Assembly: GCA_902765005.1 (NCBI GenBank)
Contig: CACWYB010000015.1
Location: forward strand, 1 to 35,340
Length of the DNA stretch: 35,340 nt
Direction of reading: 5' to 3'
Origin: an uncultured Eubacteriales bacterium
GTDB taxonomy: Bacteria > Bacillota > Clostridia > Christensenellales > CAG-138
Positions 16,381 through 25,665 of the stretch are shown here, piece by piece. Within the stretch, counting starts at the first letter, position 1; every line of letters starts with the position of its first letter. The notes beneath the pieces are model-generated. The model did no database searches, was not told the origin of the DNA, and was given only the letters and a program-made list of their open reading frames with translations. The translations under genes and the position numbers were made by a program.

Positions 16381-18588
16381 ATGAAGAGGATCATAGCACT
16401 GGTACTGACAGTCATGATGCTGCTCAGTGTGGTCGCCTGCTCGGGCGGCACTGCCGCACCCGCCGCCACCAGCGAGGGCAGCGCAAGCAGCAGCACCACG
16501 ACCAACGCCGCAGACAGCAAACCCGCTGACTCTGCCGGAAACGAGGAGACCCCCAAAGCGGCCTTCACCGTCTCCGATGACGATGAAGAGATTTACATGA
16601 ACAACCTGGGCGAGTTCTACGAGTATTATCAGAACGCCGTCCAGACCTCCAAGAGCGATTCCGAGCGCTGGGCCAAGCTGGCCCTGGCCGAGGCCAAGTT
16701 CCTGGAGACCGGCTGCGGCACGCCCATGTATGCGCCCTTCGTATCCTACAGCCTGACCCGTCTTGTGTACAACACCTCCGGCTATGCCCCCTGGCGCGGC
16801 ACCATGACTCACTGGGGCGAGTACCTGATCACCAACGAGATCATCCTCAAAGAGGACTTTGATGCCCTCAAGGAGATCTGGAACGAGACCCGCGGCACCG
16901 GCACCTATCTGGATTCCGCCAAGAAATATCTCACCGACAAGGGTTACACCTTTGCCGATACCTATCGCGGCACCTTCACCGACATCATCAACTCCTGGAG
17001 CGTTTGGGAGATGTCCACCGGCGGCGCTGGTGCAGCTGTGACCTCCGCCGCTGACTTCCTCTTTGCCTATAACTCCGAGGGCACTTTGGTTCCCCACCTT
17101 GCGGAGAGCTATGAGATGTCCGAGGATGGCAAGGTCTACACCATCCATCTGAAGAAGGACCAGATCTGGGTCGACTCCCAGGGCCGCTACGTGGACGACG
17201 TGCAGGCTGACGACTGGGTGGCCTCCGCTCAGCACATGGCCGATATCCTGGGCTGGTACTTCAACCGCTTCACCCAGTATGTGGAGAACGCTGCCGAGTA
17301 TTACAACGGCGAGATCACCGATTTCGGCGAGGTAGGCATCAAGGCTCTCGACAAGTACACCCTGCAGTATACCCTTAAGGAGCCCTGCCCCTACTTCATG
17401 ACCCTGTCCGACAACCTGGCCTTCTACCCCCTGTGCCGGAGCTACTACCTGTCCCAGGGCGGCGCCTTCGGCCAGGCGGAGTATGCGGCGGCCGCTGCCT
17501 CCCCCAGCTACACCTACGGCATCGACCAGAACCACATCCCCTATTGCGGCCAGTTCATCTGCACCAACATGACGGAGAAAAACTCCATCACCTGCGTGCT
17601 GAACCCCAACTACTGGAATGCGGAGAATGCTACCCTGAAGGCCGTGGAGCTGGTCTATGACGACGGCTCCGATGTGGCCCGGAACTACGAGAACTTCAAG
17701 AACGGCCTCAACTACTCCATGTATCTGAATTCCGCGCTCATGGAGACCGCCAAGAACAATGGCGACTTCGACAAGTACGCCGTGACCAACCCGCCCAACA
17801 AGGCCACCTTCATGCTCTGGTTCAACCTGAACCGGAAGACCTATGCCAACGTGGCTGACGGCGCCCTGGCGTCCCGGAAGACCGATGAGCAGAAGGAGAT
17901 CACCCGGGCGGCGCTTCAGAACAAGCACTTCCGCCTGGCGCTGGCCTACTCCATCGACCGTCCTCTGTACATCGTGCAGAACACGGTGGAGGAGCTGAAG
18001 TACGCCAACAACCGGAACACCCTGACCCCCGGCGACTATGTGTCCCTGCTGGAGGACGTGACCATCGACATCAACGGCACGCCCACCACCTTCCCCAAAG
18101 GCACCTGGTACGGCGCCATCGTCCAGGCCCAGCTGACGGCGGATGAATTCCCCATCAAGGTGTGGGACGAAGAGCTGCAGACCACCGACTTCCCCGATGC
18201 CTGGCATCAGCCGGAGCTGGCCAAGAAGGAGATGGAGCTGGCCATCGAAGAGCTGGCGACCCTGGGCTACAAGGTGTCCAAGGAGAACCCCATCGTTCTG
18301 GATTATTACAATCCCGTCATCGATGAAACCAGCGCCCGCATGTCCTATGTGCTCAAGACCTGCATCGAGTCCGGCACGGACGGCAACGTCTTTGTGGACC
18401 TGATCGACATGAATGCCTGGAGCGAGCGGAACAACATGCTCAACAACGTGAACTATGGCTACGAGGTCAATGAGGATATGGGCGGCCTTGGCACCGTCGG
18501 TTCCGATCATGGTGATCCCCAGTGCTTCACCGAAGGCCTGCTGCCCTATGGCGACGGCTATATGGTGATCCGGATGGGTCTCTGGTAA
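16381..18588 (+). CDS. Peptide-type ABC transporter substrate-binding lipoprotein
   Basis: 735 residues. The signal peptide ends in a lipobox LLSVVAC (lipidated C20), followed by a low-complexity Ser/Thr/Ala linker (about 21-55). The body has family 5 (SBP_bac_5, Opp/Dpp/Nik/Ami) features: LVPHLAESYEMSEDGKVYTI, YTLQYTLKEPCPYF, and ALAYSIDRPLYI. It is long for the family, because of the linker and an N-terminal region (about 70-200) that precedes the usual first motif, as in AmiA-type proteins. AAAGGAAG just upstream sets the start. First gene of a six-gene operon with a CsoR-type promoter. Ligand unknown: peptide, thiol compound or metal chelate are all possible. Confidence 0.88.
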   Translation: MKRIIALVLTVMMLLSVVACSGGTAAPAATSEGSASSSTTTNAADSKPADSAGNEETPKAAFTVSDDDEEIYMNNLGEFYEYYQNAVQTSKSDSERWAKLALAEAKFLETGCGTPMYAPFVSYSLTRLVYNTSGYAPWRGTMTHWGEYLITNEIILKEDFDALKEIWNETRGTGTYLDSAKKYLTDKGYTFADTYRGTFTDIINSWSVWEMSTGGAGAAVTSAADFLFAYNSEGTLVPHLAESYEMSEDGKVYTIHLKKDQIWVDSQGRYVDDVQADDWVASAQHMADILGWYFNRFTQYVENAAEYYNGEITDFGEVGIKALDKYTLQYTLKEPCPYFMTLSDNLAFYPLCRSYYLSQGGAFGQAEYAAAAASPSYTYGIDQNHIPYCGQFICTNMTEKNSITCVLNPNYWNAENATLKAVELVYDDGSDVARNYENFKNGLNYSMYLNSALMETAKNNGDFDKYAVTNPPNKATFMLWFNLNRKTYANVADGALASRKTDEQKEITRAALQNKHFRLALAYSIDRPLYIVQNTVEELKYANNRNTLTPGDYVSLLEDVTIDINGTPTTFPKGTWYGAIVQAQLTADEFPIKVWDEELQTTDFPDAWHQPELAKKEMELAIEELATLGYKVSKENPIVLDYYNPVIDETSARMSYVLKTCIESGTDGNVFVDLIDMNAWSERNNMLNNVNYGYEVNEDMGGLGTVGSDHGDPQCFTEGLLPYGDGYMVIRMGLW

Positions 18589-18621
18589 GAAAAGCGTGTA
18601 GAGCGCGTCACATGAAATCAC

Positions 18622-18649
18622 GGAGTGGAGGGATTTTTCCCTCCACTCC
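18622..18649 (+). promoter_or_regulatory. Intercistronic hairpin after the substrate-binding gene
   Basis: A perfect 12-bp stem (18622-18633 with 18638-18649) with a TTTT loop and no T-tract after it. Such hairpins between a binding-protein gene and its permease usually stabilise the upstream mRNA and limit readthrough, so that the binding protein is made in excess (known for mal and opp systems; inferred here). Confidence 0.6.
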
Positions 18650-18684
18650 CCTTAGGACCAAAGCCGGGAAGAGGGCTCCAACCC

Positions 18685-20256
18685 ATGTTAAAATACTTTT
18701 TTAAGCGATTGTTTCGTGGCTTGCTCTCCGTGATCGTGGCCGTCGTCGCCATCATGATCCTTTTGTTCGTGGTGATGGACAAAATGACGATTTTCCAGGA
18801 GGACGAGCAATATCAACGATTGCTCAACAATCAAAAGATTATTTATCGCTATACCATGTGGGAAAAGTACAGCTACTTGGACTACGTGACCTATAACGAT
18901 TATTTGAATGAGCTGGTCCGCGATGGCGAGCTGGAGGAATCCTTTAAGGAATCCATCGCCAAGATCGGCAAGACCGCCGCCCAGGATAAGCCCGACGTGG
19001 CGGAATATGTGGCCAAGTTCACCGAATACTATGAATCCAAGGGATACGAGGTCATCCGCCTGGATGCGGTCATGGCGACCCCCGTGCGGGTGGCCTCCGG
19101 CGGCCAGCAGCATCTTTTTGCAGCGCAGAACACGCCCGTCCTGATCCGGGTGGCCAAGTTCTTCGGAGGCTTGCTCCATTTTGATTCCATCCACTATGCG
19201 GATGGCGACATCGAGGATCGGGGCCTTTCCTTCACCTTACACGATCCGGTCTATGGGGGCGAAAAGTTTTCCCCCGCCATCATCGGCAACGGAACCTATC
19301 ACAAGTATCTGCTCTATTTTGACAGATATTTCCCCTATATCCATCAGAACTTCACCTGGATCACCCTGGGCCAGTCCTACACGGTCAACAAGGGCGTGGA
19401 GGTGCTCAAGACCATGGGGCAGCGTCAGGGCGCCTATATCACGTCCACGACCTATTACCCCACGGGCCTCGTTGCGGAAGGCGCGGAGGACCTGCATTCC
19501 GCCACCTACGCCAAGGGCACCCGGGAGACCACCAACGTGAACATGAGGCTCTACAGCGACGACTATACCAGCGTGGACCTGGTGAAGACCAGCGGGTCCA
19601 AGGTGTTCTACTCCTTCGTGGTCAGCATCTTCGGCTCCATCTTCTCCTACCTGCTGGGGCTGCCGCTGGGCGTGCTCCTGGCGAAGAACAAGGACACCTG
19701 GATCGATCAGCTGGGCAGCGCCTACAACGTGTTCATGATCGCGGTGCCGTCCCTGTCCTACTACTTCATGATCAAGGCGCTGGGCAGCAAGCTGGGCTTG
19801 CCCACCTCCTTCTCTCTGGACAATCCATCGGTGCTCATGTATCTTATGCCCGTGGTCACCATCGTGCTGGCGGGCATCGCGGGCCAGATGAAGTGGATGC
19901 GCCGCTACATGGTGGACCAGATGAACTCCGACTACGTGAAGTTCGCCCGGGCGGAGGGCCTCTCCGAGCGGGAGATCTTTTCCAAATACATCTTTAAGAA
20001 CGCCGCCATCCCCATCGTCCATGGCATTCCCGGCATGTTCGTGGGCGCCATCAGCGGCTCCATCATCATGGAGCGGGTATACATCATCCCCGGCGTGGGC
20101 GGCCTGTTCCTCCAGTCCATCAGCTCCTATGATAACGGTGTCATCGTGGGCCTGGCCGTGTTCTATGGCCTGCTGTCCATCCTGTCCACCATCCTGGGCG
20201 ACATCCTGATGGCCATCATGGATCCGAGAATTTCCTACACATCCAAGGCGAGGTGA
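18685..20256 (+). CDS. Opp/Ami-type ABC permease with large extracytoplasmic insert
   Basis: 523 residues. TM1 (about 9-31) is followed by an insertion of about 275 residues (31-305) before TM2 (about 306-333), then four more helices. The EAA-type coupling loop is KFARAEGLSEREIFSKYIFKNA, followed by PIVHGIPGMFVGAISGSIIMERVYIIPGVGGL. A typical DppB/OppB has about 310-340 residues; the long insert is known from AmiC/OppB of streptococci. The start at 18685 is used because an ATG at 18625 would cover the upstream hairpin and lacks a site. TGA stop at 20254-20256. Confidence 0.88.
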   Translation: MLKYFFKRLFRGLLSVIVAVVAIMILLFVVMDKMTIFQEDEQYQRLLNNQKIIYRYTMWEKYSYLDYVTYNDYLNELVRDGELEESFKESIAKIGKTAAQDKPDVAEYVAKFTEYYESKGYEVIRLDAVMATPVRVASGGQQHLFAAQNTPVLIRVAKFFGGLLHFDSIHYADGDIEDRGLSFTLHDPVYGGEKFSPAIIGNGTYHKYLLYFDRYFPYIHQNFTWITLGQSYTVNKGVEVLKTMGQRQGAYITSTTYYPTGLVAEGAEDLHSATYAKGTRETTNVNMRLYSDDYTSVDLVKTSGSKVFYSFVVSIFGSIFSYLLGLPLGVLLAKNKDTWIDQLGSAYNVFMIAVPSLSYYFMIKALGSKLGLPTSFSLDNPSVLMYLMPVVTIVLAGIAGQMKWMRRYMVDQMNSDYVKFARAEGLSEREIFSKYIFKNAAIPIVHGIPGMFVGAISGSIIMERVYIIPGVGGLFLQSISSYDNGVIVGLAVFYGLLSILSTILGDILMAIMDPRISYTSKAR

Positions 20257-20261
20257 GAAGC

Positions 20262-21251
20262 ATGGGCAATGATACGGATAAATTGATCGACCTGACCGAT
20301 ACGGGCCTACCCGATGAGGAGCTGTTCACCCAGATCCCCCAGGACATGAGCTCTGTGGAGAAGATCGTGGCCCCCAAGTATTCCTATTGGCATTCGGTGT
20401 TCCGGGTGTTCTTCTCCAAGAAATCCAACATCGTCATCATCGCTCTGCTGGTGATGGTGCTGGCCTTCGCCTACATCTATCCCGTCTTCCATCCCTACGA
20501 CAAATTCGAAAACATTCTGGATACCACCGCCAAGCATCTGACCCCTATGCAGGCCATGAAGCGCTTTGGGTTCAGCATCCGCTGGCTCTTCGGCACCGGC
20601 GAATCGGGCCAGTCCACCTTTGACGCCATCTGGTATGGCTCCCGCATCTCCATGTCCCTGGCCATCATCTGCACGCTGATCAACTTCTCCATCGGCCTGG
20701 TGGTGGGCGCCCTGTGGGGCTTCTCCAAGAAGGTGGACATGGTGATGAATGAGATCCGCAACGTGGTCTGGATCATCCCCGGCACCTTCGTCACCTCGGT
20801 GCTCATCATGATCTTCAGCCCCAGCTTCTGGACGCTGATCTTCGCCATCTGCATCACAGGCTGGCTGGGCGTGGCCTATTCCCTTCGTACGCAGGTCATC
20901 ATCATCCGGGATAGGGAGTACAACCTGGCCTCCAAGTGCCTGGGCTCCTCCACGGTGCGCATCGCCACCCGGAACATACTGCCCTACATGATTTCCTATA
21001 TCGTCACCGTCATGGCCACCTCCATCCCCGCCTACATCGGCATGGAGGCAGGGCTAAGCTATATCGGCCTGGGCATAGCGGACACCACCCTGGGCAAGAT
21101 CGTCAATAACGCATCCAGCGCCATGATGGTGCCTGGCTGGGGGTGGGAGTTCTGGTGCCCGGTCATGTTCTCCGCCTTCCTGTCCATCGTTCTGTTCCTG
21201 GTGGGCCAGAGCCTGGGCGACGCGGCCGACCCCAGGACCCATATGCTATAA
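20262..21251 (+). CDS. Opp/Ami-type ABC permease, second subunit
   Basis: 329 residues, OppC/DppC/AmiD family. A cytoplasmic N-terminal tail (about 1-50) precedes TM1 (VIIALLVMVLAFAYIYPVF). A BPD_transp_1 domain contains SRISMSLAIICTLINFSIGLVVGALWG, and the coupling loop YNLASKCLGSSTVRIATRNILPYM is followed by AGLSYIGLGI. The ATG at 20262 with GAGGTGA at 20250-20256 is preferred over an in-frame GTG at 20253 that overlaps the upstream stop. Confidence 0.9.
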   Translation: MGNDTDKLIDLTDTGLPDEELFTQIPQDMSSVEKIVAPKYSYWHSVFRVFFSKKSNIVIIALLVMVLAFAYIYPVFHPYDKFENILDTTAKHLTPMQAMKRFGFSIRWLFGTGESGQSTFDAIWYGSRISMSLAIICTLINFSIGLVVGALWGFSKKVDMVMNEIRNVVWIIPGTFVTSVLIMIFSPSFWTLIFAICITGWLGVAYSLRTQVIIIRDREYNLASKCLGSSTVRIATRNILPYMISYIVTVMATSIPAYIGMEAGLSYIGLGIADTTLGKIVNNASSAMMVPGWGWEFWCPVMFSAFLSIVLFLVGQSLGDAADPRTHML

Positions 21252-21264
21252 GGAGGGAGAGAGC

Positions 21265-23013
21265 ATGGTAGAGAAGAAAGTGCTTTTATCCGTCCGGAAC
21301 CTGAACGTGAAATTCCGGGTCCGCGGCCGTGTTTTGACCGCCATCCGCAACGTGTCCCTGGACATCTTTGAGAACGAAACCATTGCCATCGTGGGGGAGT
21401 CGGGCTGCGGAAAGTCCGTGTTCACCAAGACCTTCGCGGGCATGCTGGACAACAACGGCTTTATCGACCAGGGGGATATTATCTTTTTCGACGATTCCCT
21501 GACGGACGAGCATGCGCCCCTTACCCCCGTTTCCCGGCAGTTTATCGCCCGGGAGGCCCGGAAGCTGAACCAGTACGCCCAGCGGGAACTGGGAGCCCCC
21601 ATCTATCGGCAGATGCTGGCCCTGCAGCAGGAGCGCAAGGAGAAAATGGGCCTTAGCCCTCAAGAGGAGGCCCAATTCGCCGCCCGCCGCCGGGAGCTGC
21701 GGTTCGAGCACAGCGAGACAAACAACCTGAAGCTGACCTTGGACGCCAACAAGGACCGGGAAGCCTATAAAGCCGCAAGCCAGAAGCTGGAAGCCCTTGA
21801 AAAGCAGCTCAAGGCCCTGGAGCAGGAACAGAAGGACCTGGCGGCCAGAAATCGCCGCGCCACACGGCAGGACACCGCCTACAACCGGGACTATGCCGCG
21901 CGGATGGCGGAGCTGAAGGCAGCCTATACGAAGGCCTGCGCCGGGCAGGTCACCCAGCAGACGAGGGTGCGGAACGAGCGCCTGGCGCGGGAGGTGTATC
22001 TCTCCGTGGCCCGGTATCCTGCCCGCCGCCAGCCCAAGCTCACCTGTCAGCTGAACAAAGCCCTGCGCACGGCCATGCAGCTGGGGGTTGACCTTTCCAA
22101 CGAAACGGAGCTGAACCATGTCTTCGAAACGGCGGTGTTCCGGGTGAAGTATCTGGAGGAGAGCGAGGACCAGCTCCACGGCGTTTCCTACCTGAACCTG
22201 GCCAAGACCCATTGCGTGGTGGATTGGACCCACATCCGGGGCAACAAGATCGCCACCATCTTCCAGGATCCCATGACCAGCCTGAACCCGATCCTGACCA
22301 TCGGGCATCAGATCACCTCCGTGATCATCAAGCATCAGCATGTGTCCGAAACGGAGGCGCGCAAGCGGGCCATCATCCTCATGAAGAAGGTGGGCATCCC
22401 CAACGCGGAAAACCGATTCGACGATTACCCCTTCCAGTATTCCGGCGGCATGCGGCAGCGCATCGTTATCGCCATCGCCCTGTCCTGCCAGCCGAAGATC
22501 CTCATTTGTGACGAGCCGACCACGGCGCTGGACGTGACCATCCAGGCCCAGATCCTGCAGCTGATCAAGGATTTGCAGAAGGAGTTCGGGTACACCATCG
22601 TGTTCATCACCCACGATTTGGGCGTGGTGGCCAACGTGGCGGACCGAGTGGCGGTGCTCTATGCGGGCCAGATCGTGGAGGTGGGCACGGTGGAAGAGGC
22701 GTTCTATGATCCCCGCCACCCCTACACTTGGGTTTTGCTGTCCTCCTTGCCCCAGCTGAGCGAGCGGGACACGGAGCTCTTCTCCATTGCGGGCACACCT
22801 CCTTCCTTGTATAACAAGATCCACGGCGACGCGTTTGCCCCCCGCAATCCCTACTGCCTCAAGGTGGACACCCTGCGGGAGCCCCCCATGTTTCAGGTGT
22901 CCGAGACCCACTTTGCCAAGACCTGGCTGCTGGACCCCCGGGCCCCCAAGGTGGAGAAGCCGGCCATCATTCGGGATGTGCACGGCACGCTGAAGAAAGT
23001 ATTCAATATCTGA
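21265..23013 (+). CDS. OppD/AmiE-type ABC ATPase with a long coiled-coil insert
   Basis: 582 residues against about 330-360 for the family. Walker A is GESGCGKS (44-51), the Q-loop is [11 protein letters not shown] (Q334), the signature SGGMRQ (393-398), Walker B ILICDEPT, and the H-loop H450. Between Walker A and the Q-loop there are about 280 residues instead of about 50. The insert is charged and helical, including a coiled-coil stretch (about 165-195) rich in Lys, Glu, Gln and Leu. The C-terminal region ([29 protein letters not shown] region) resembles the Ami/Opp type and lacks the Cys cluster found in many DppD proteins. AAGGAGGGAG at 21250-21259 sets the start. Confidence 0.88.
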   Translation: MVEKKVLLSVRNLNVKFRVRGRVLTAIRNVSLDIFENETIAIVGESGCGKSVFTKTFAGMLDNNGFIDQGDIIFFDDSLTDEHAPLTPVSRQFIAREARKLNQYAQRELGAPIYRQMLALQQERKEKMGLSPQEEAQFAARRRELRFEHSETNNLKLTLDANKDREAYKAASQKLEALEKQLKALEQEQKDLAARNRRATRQDTAYNRDYAARMAELKAAYTKACAGQVTQQTRVRNERLAREVYLSVARYPARRQPKLTCQLNKALRTAMQLGVDLSNETELNHVFETAVFRVKYLEESEDQLHGVSYLNLAKTHCVVDWTHIRGNKIATIFQDPMTSLNPILTIGHQITSVIIKHQHVSETEARKRAIILMKKVGIPNAENRFDDYPFQYSGGMRQRIVIAIALSCQPKILICDEPTTALDVTIQAQILQLIKDLQKEFGYTIVFITHDLGVVANVADRVAVLYAGQIVEVGTVEEAFYDPRHPYTWVLLSSLPQLSERDTELFSIAGTPPSLYNKIHGDAFAPRNPYCLKVDTLREPPMFQVSETHFAKTWLLDPRAPKVEKPAIIRDVHGTLKKVFNI

Positions 23014-23023
23014 GGAACGGCCG

Positions 23024-24334
23024 ATGATGAGCAAAGAGAAGCAAACCACGGCTCTTACGGAAAGGGCAAATCACTTTCCGGAGCACGGGCCCATAGCAGA
23101 GAACGGGAAGGAGATCCTTCTTTCCGTAAAGGATGTGGACATCAACTTCGGCAAGGGCGAAAACATCGTCAGAGCCGCCAGGGGCGTATCCTTCGACATC
23201 TACAAGGGGGAGACCTTCTCCTTGGTGGGAGAGTCGGGTTCCGGCAAGACCACCGTTGGCCGCGCCGTGATCCGGGCCAACACCTGCTCCAAAGGCGCCA
23301 TCTACTATAAGGGCGTGCGCATCTCGGGCAGGATTCCCCATTCCCTGGACCGTGAGGTCATTCGAAACATTCAGATGGTGTTCCAGGACCCGGCGGCCTC
23401 GCTGAACGAGCGAGCCACCGTGGATCAGATCATCTCCGAGGGCCTCAACAACTTCCATCTGTACAAGAACGAAGCGGACCGGGTCCGCAAGGTGGAAAAG
23501 ATCGTGGAGGACGTGGGCCTGCTGCCGGAGCATCTCACCCGGTACCCCCATGAGTTTTCCGGCGGTCAGCGCCAGCGCGTGGGCCTGGCTCGGGCCATGG
23601 TCATGGAGCCGGAGCTGGTCATCGCCGACGAGCCCATCTCCGCTCTGGACGTGTCCATCCGCGCGCAGATCCTGAACCTGATCAATAAGTTCAAGCGGGA
23701 GCGGAACACCACCTGCCTGTTCATCGCCCACGACCTGTCCATCGTGCGCTACATTTCCGACCGTATCGGCGTCATCTACAAGGGGCGGATCATGGAGATC
23801 GCCTCCTCCGAGGAGCTGTTCAGCTATCCGCTCCATCCCTACACCCGGTCGCTGATCTCCGCTATCCCTCTGCCCGACCCCAGGCTGGAGCGGAACAAGG
23901 TGCTCTTCACCTATGAGAAATCCCCCAACGAGGAGGACGATGCCCAGCGCCGTCTGGTCATGATCGGCCATGACCACTATGTGTACGGCAACGAGCAGGA
24001 GATCGAGGAATACAAAGCGGTTCGGGAGAAAAATGTGCCTCTGAAGACCCTGCTCATCCGGGGCGAGAACACGGATGTGAGCCAGGAGGCGGCGGTGGAT
24101 ACCACGCCCCATGAGGTGATATTGGATCGACCCATTCACGATACGGGCAGTCCCTGGCTGGTTTTGCTGTCCTTCCTGCTGCCCATCGTGGGGTTCCCCC
24201 TGGCGCACATCTTCCGCAAACGCAACTATATCCGCAACTTTAAGGCGTGTCGGAAGGGGGCCATCGCCGGGGTCAGCTGCCTCGGATTGCTGGTGTTGTT
24301 CTTCATCTTCCTGATCCTTATCACGCTCAGATGA
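23024..24334 (+). CDS. OppF/AmiF-type ABC ATPase with C-terminal membrane segments
   Basis: 436 residues. Walker A GESGSGKT (69-76), Q-loop Q121 in MVFQDPAASLN, signature SGGQRQ (179-184), Walker B LVIADEP, H-loop H236. The ATPase proper ends near 300. A tail of about 135 residues follows, with two predicted TM helices (about 377-396 and 411-434) near the C-terminus separated by a basic loop. Membrane segments on an OppF-type ATPase are unusual. The frame is continuous with no sign of an assembly error. The stop overlaps the next start by ATGA (24331-24334). The start could also be the next ATG at 23027. Confidence 0.87.
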   Translation: MMSKEKQTTALTERANHFPEHGPIAENGKEILLSVKDVDINFGKGENIVRAARGVSFDIYKGETFSLVGESGSGKTTVGRAVIRANTCSKGAIYYKGVRISGRIPHSLDREVIRNIQMVFQDPAASLNERATVDQIISEGLNNFHLYKNEADRVRKVEKIVEDVGLLPEHLTRYPHEFSGGQRQRVGLARAMVMEPELVIADEPISALDVSIRAQILNLINKFKRERNTTCLFIAHDLSIVRYISDRIGVIYKGRIMEIASSEELFSYPLHPYTRSLISAIPLPDPRLERNKVLFTYEKSPNEEDDAQRRLVMIGHDHYVYGNEQEIEEYKAVREKNVPLKTLLIRGENTDVSQEAAVDTTPHEVILDRPIHDTGSPWLVLLSFLLPIVGFPLAHIFRKRNYIRNFKACRKGAIAGVSCLGLLVLFFIFLILITLR

Positions 24335-25506
24335 AGCTGCCCTGGAACAAGGGCCGAGAGGCCTCACAGGAGGAGATCGTCATACCGGAGGGGAGGATAC
24401 TCCTGCGGGTCATCCTGCTGATCGTGTGCGTGGCGATCACCGTACTCTCCCTGGCCTACGGCCTGCGCACCTGGCTGACGGCGGAGGGAGGCGTGCAGAA
24501 GATCATCCCTGTGAACGACCGGCAGCTGAGCAGTTGCGAAGACTTCACCTTCGTCTACGATCTGGGGGCGGGAGAAGCATCGGCTACCGTGGAAAAGAAA
24601 GCCCTGCGCGCGCTGTATACACAAGCGGGGCGGGAGGCTTATGAGATCTTTTCGGCGGAATGCGAATCCGATGACTGCAAGGGCCTTTGGTATCTGAACG
24701 GGCATATCAACGAGCCGGTGACGGTGGAGAAGGCCCTGTATCAGGCCCTGGAGCTGGTGCAGCAAAGCGGCAGCCGATACGCCTATCTGGCGCCCATCCA
24801 GGAAGGATACGACGCCCTGTTCGCCTGGGGGGATGCCCGGGAGGCGGCGGAGATGGACCCCGGCGAAAATGAGGCGCTCCGCGCGTTCTATGCCGCGGCG
24901 GCGGCCTTCGCCCGGGATCCGGGCAAGATCGATCTTGTTCTGTTGGGAAAGGATACCGTTTGCCTGTCGGTATCGGAGGACTATATGGCCTTTGCCCGGG
25001 AGAACGATATCCACCGATGGATAGACTTTGGCTGGATGAAGAACGCTTTCACCGCAGACTATCTGGCAGAGAGCCTGGGCGCTGCGGGGTACACCCGGGG
25101 CACGCTGATCAGCAGCGACGGATTCATCCGGCATTTGGACGATCGGGAGGGAAAGGAGTTCACCTTCCTTCTGCCCTTTTCCCGTGGGGGCGTGGAGGAG
25201 CTGCGCTTTGATCGGCCGGTGAGCCTTGTGTACCTGCATGATTACCCTGTGGAGCCGGACAATGGCCGGTATTGGACGGCGGGGGACGGGCGCGTCATCA
25301 CCGGGTATCTGGACGTGGCCGACGGCCTGTGTCGCAGCGCCGTGCCCGAGATGCTGGCCGGTTCCGCGACCCGGGGCTGCGCGCAGATCGCCCTGCAGGT
25401 CGCTCCGCTGTTCATTGCGGGCAGCCTGGACGCTTCGGCGGCGGCGCTTCTTGCGAGCCGGGAGGACATACAGATCTGGACTGCGCAAACGGTCAACGGA
25501 GAGTAA
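24331..25506 (+). CDS. Membrane-anchored, divergent ApbE-like protein
   Basis: 391 residues: a cytoplasmic N-terminus, one TM helix (about 22-44), then an extracytoplasmic domain. By eye the domain follows the ApbE (FAD:protein FMN transferase) layout. There is an early helix pair, then YAYLAPIQEGYDALF at the place of the FD-T-PL motif, then IDFGWMKNAFTADYLAESL in place of the DLG-KG-A-D helix, then TLISSDGFIRHL in place of NLGG. A late segment APLFIAGSLDASAAALL is in place of the DA-ATA helix. Several residues of the flavin/Mg site are changed, so it may be inactive or have another substrate. It overlaps the ATPase gene by 4 nt and ends the transporter operon. The family call is tentative. 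Confidence 0.5.
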   Translation: MKLPWNKGREASQEEIVIPEGRILLRVILLIVCVAITVLSLAYGLRTWLTAEGGVQKIIPVNDRQLSSCEDFTFVYDLGAGEASATVEKKALRALYTQAGREAYEIFSAECESDDCKGLWYLNGHINEPVTVEKALYQALELVQQSGSRYAYLAPIQEGYDALFAWGDAREAAEMDPGENEALRAFYAAAAAFARDPGKIDLVLLGKDTVCLSVSEDYMAFARENDIHRWIDFGWMKNAFTADYLAESLGAAGYTRGTLISSDGFIRHLDDREGKEFTFLLPFSRGGVEELRFDRPVSLVYLHDYPVEPDNGRYWTAGDGRVITGYLDVADGLCRSAVPEMLAGSATRGCAQIALQVAPLFIAGSLDASAAALLASREDIQIWTAQTVNGE

Positions 25507-25550
25507 GGGGCCTGCGAGAAAAATGATGCATTATTTTCTTCAAAAAGGTA

Positions 25551-25579
25551 TTGAAATATACCGGTAGGGGGTATATAAT
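25551..25579 (+). promoter_or_regulatory. copA promoter
   Basis: TTGAAA at 25551-25556 and a perfect TATAAT at 25574-25579 with a 17-nt spacer. The spacer carries a CsoR-type operator. Confidence 0.85.
25558..25574. promoter_or_regulatory. CsoR-type operator at copA
   Basis: ATACCGGTAGGGGGTAT, 17 bp, has the same length and arms as the known Bacillus copZA operator (ATACCCTACGGGGGTAT). It starts 2 nt after the -35 and ends on the first base of the -10. Confidence 0.8.
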
Positions 25580-25665
25580 GCAGACAGTAATGCAGGAAAT
25601 GTTCAAAAAGGGCTAAGCCTGCGAAAAAAGTATACGACGATGGATCGTCGGGTATGGGAGGTAGT

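Noticed and set aside
16342-18621. Long minus-strand frame opposite the substrate-binding gene
   Set aside because: Low-complexity product, covers the promoter side and leader of the plus gene, no ribosome binding site.
21286-23049. Long minus-strand frame opposite the first ATPase gene
   Set aside because: Mirror of a clear ABC ATPase; no domain in the minus product.
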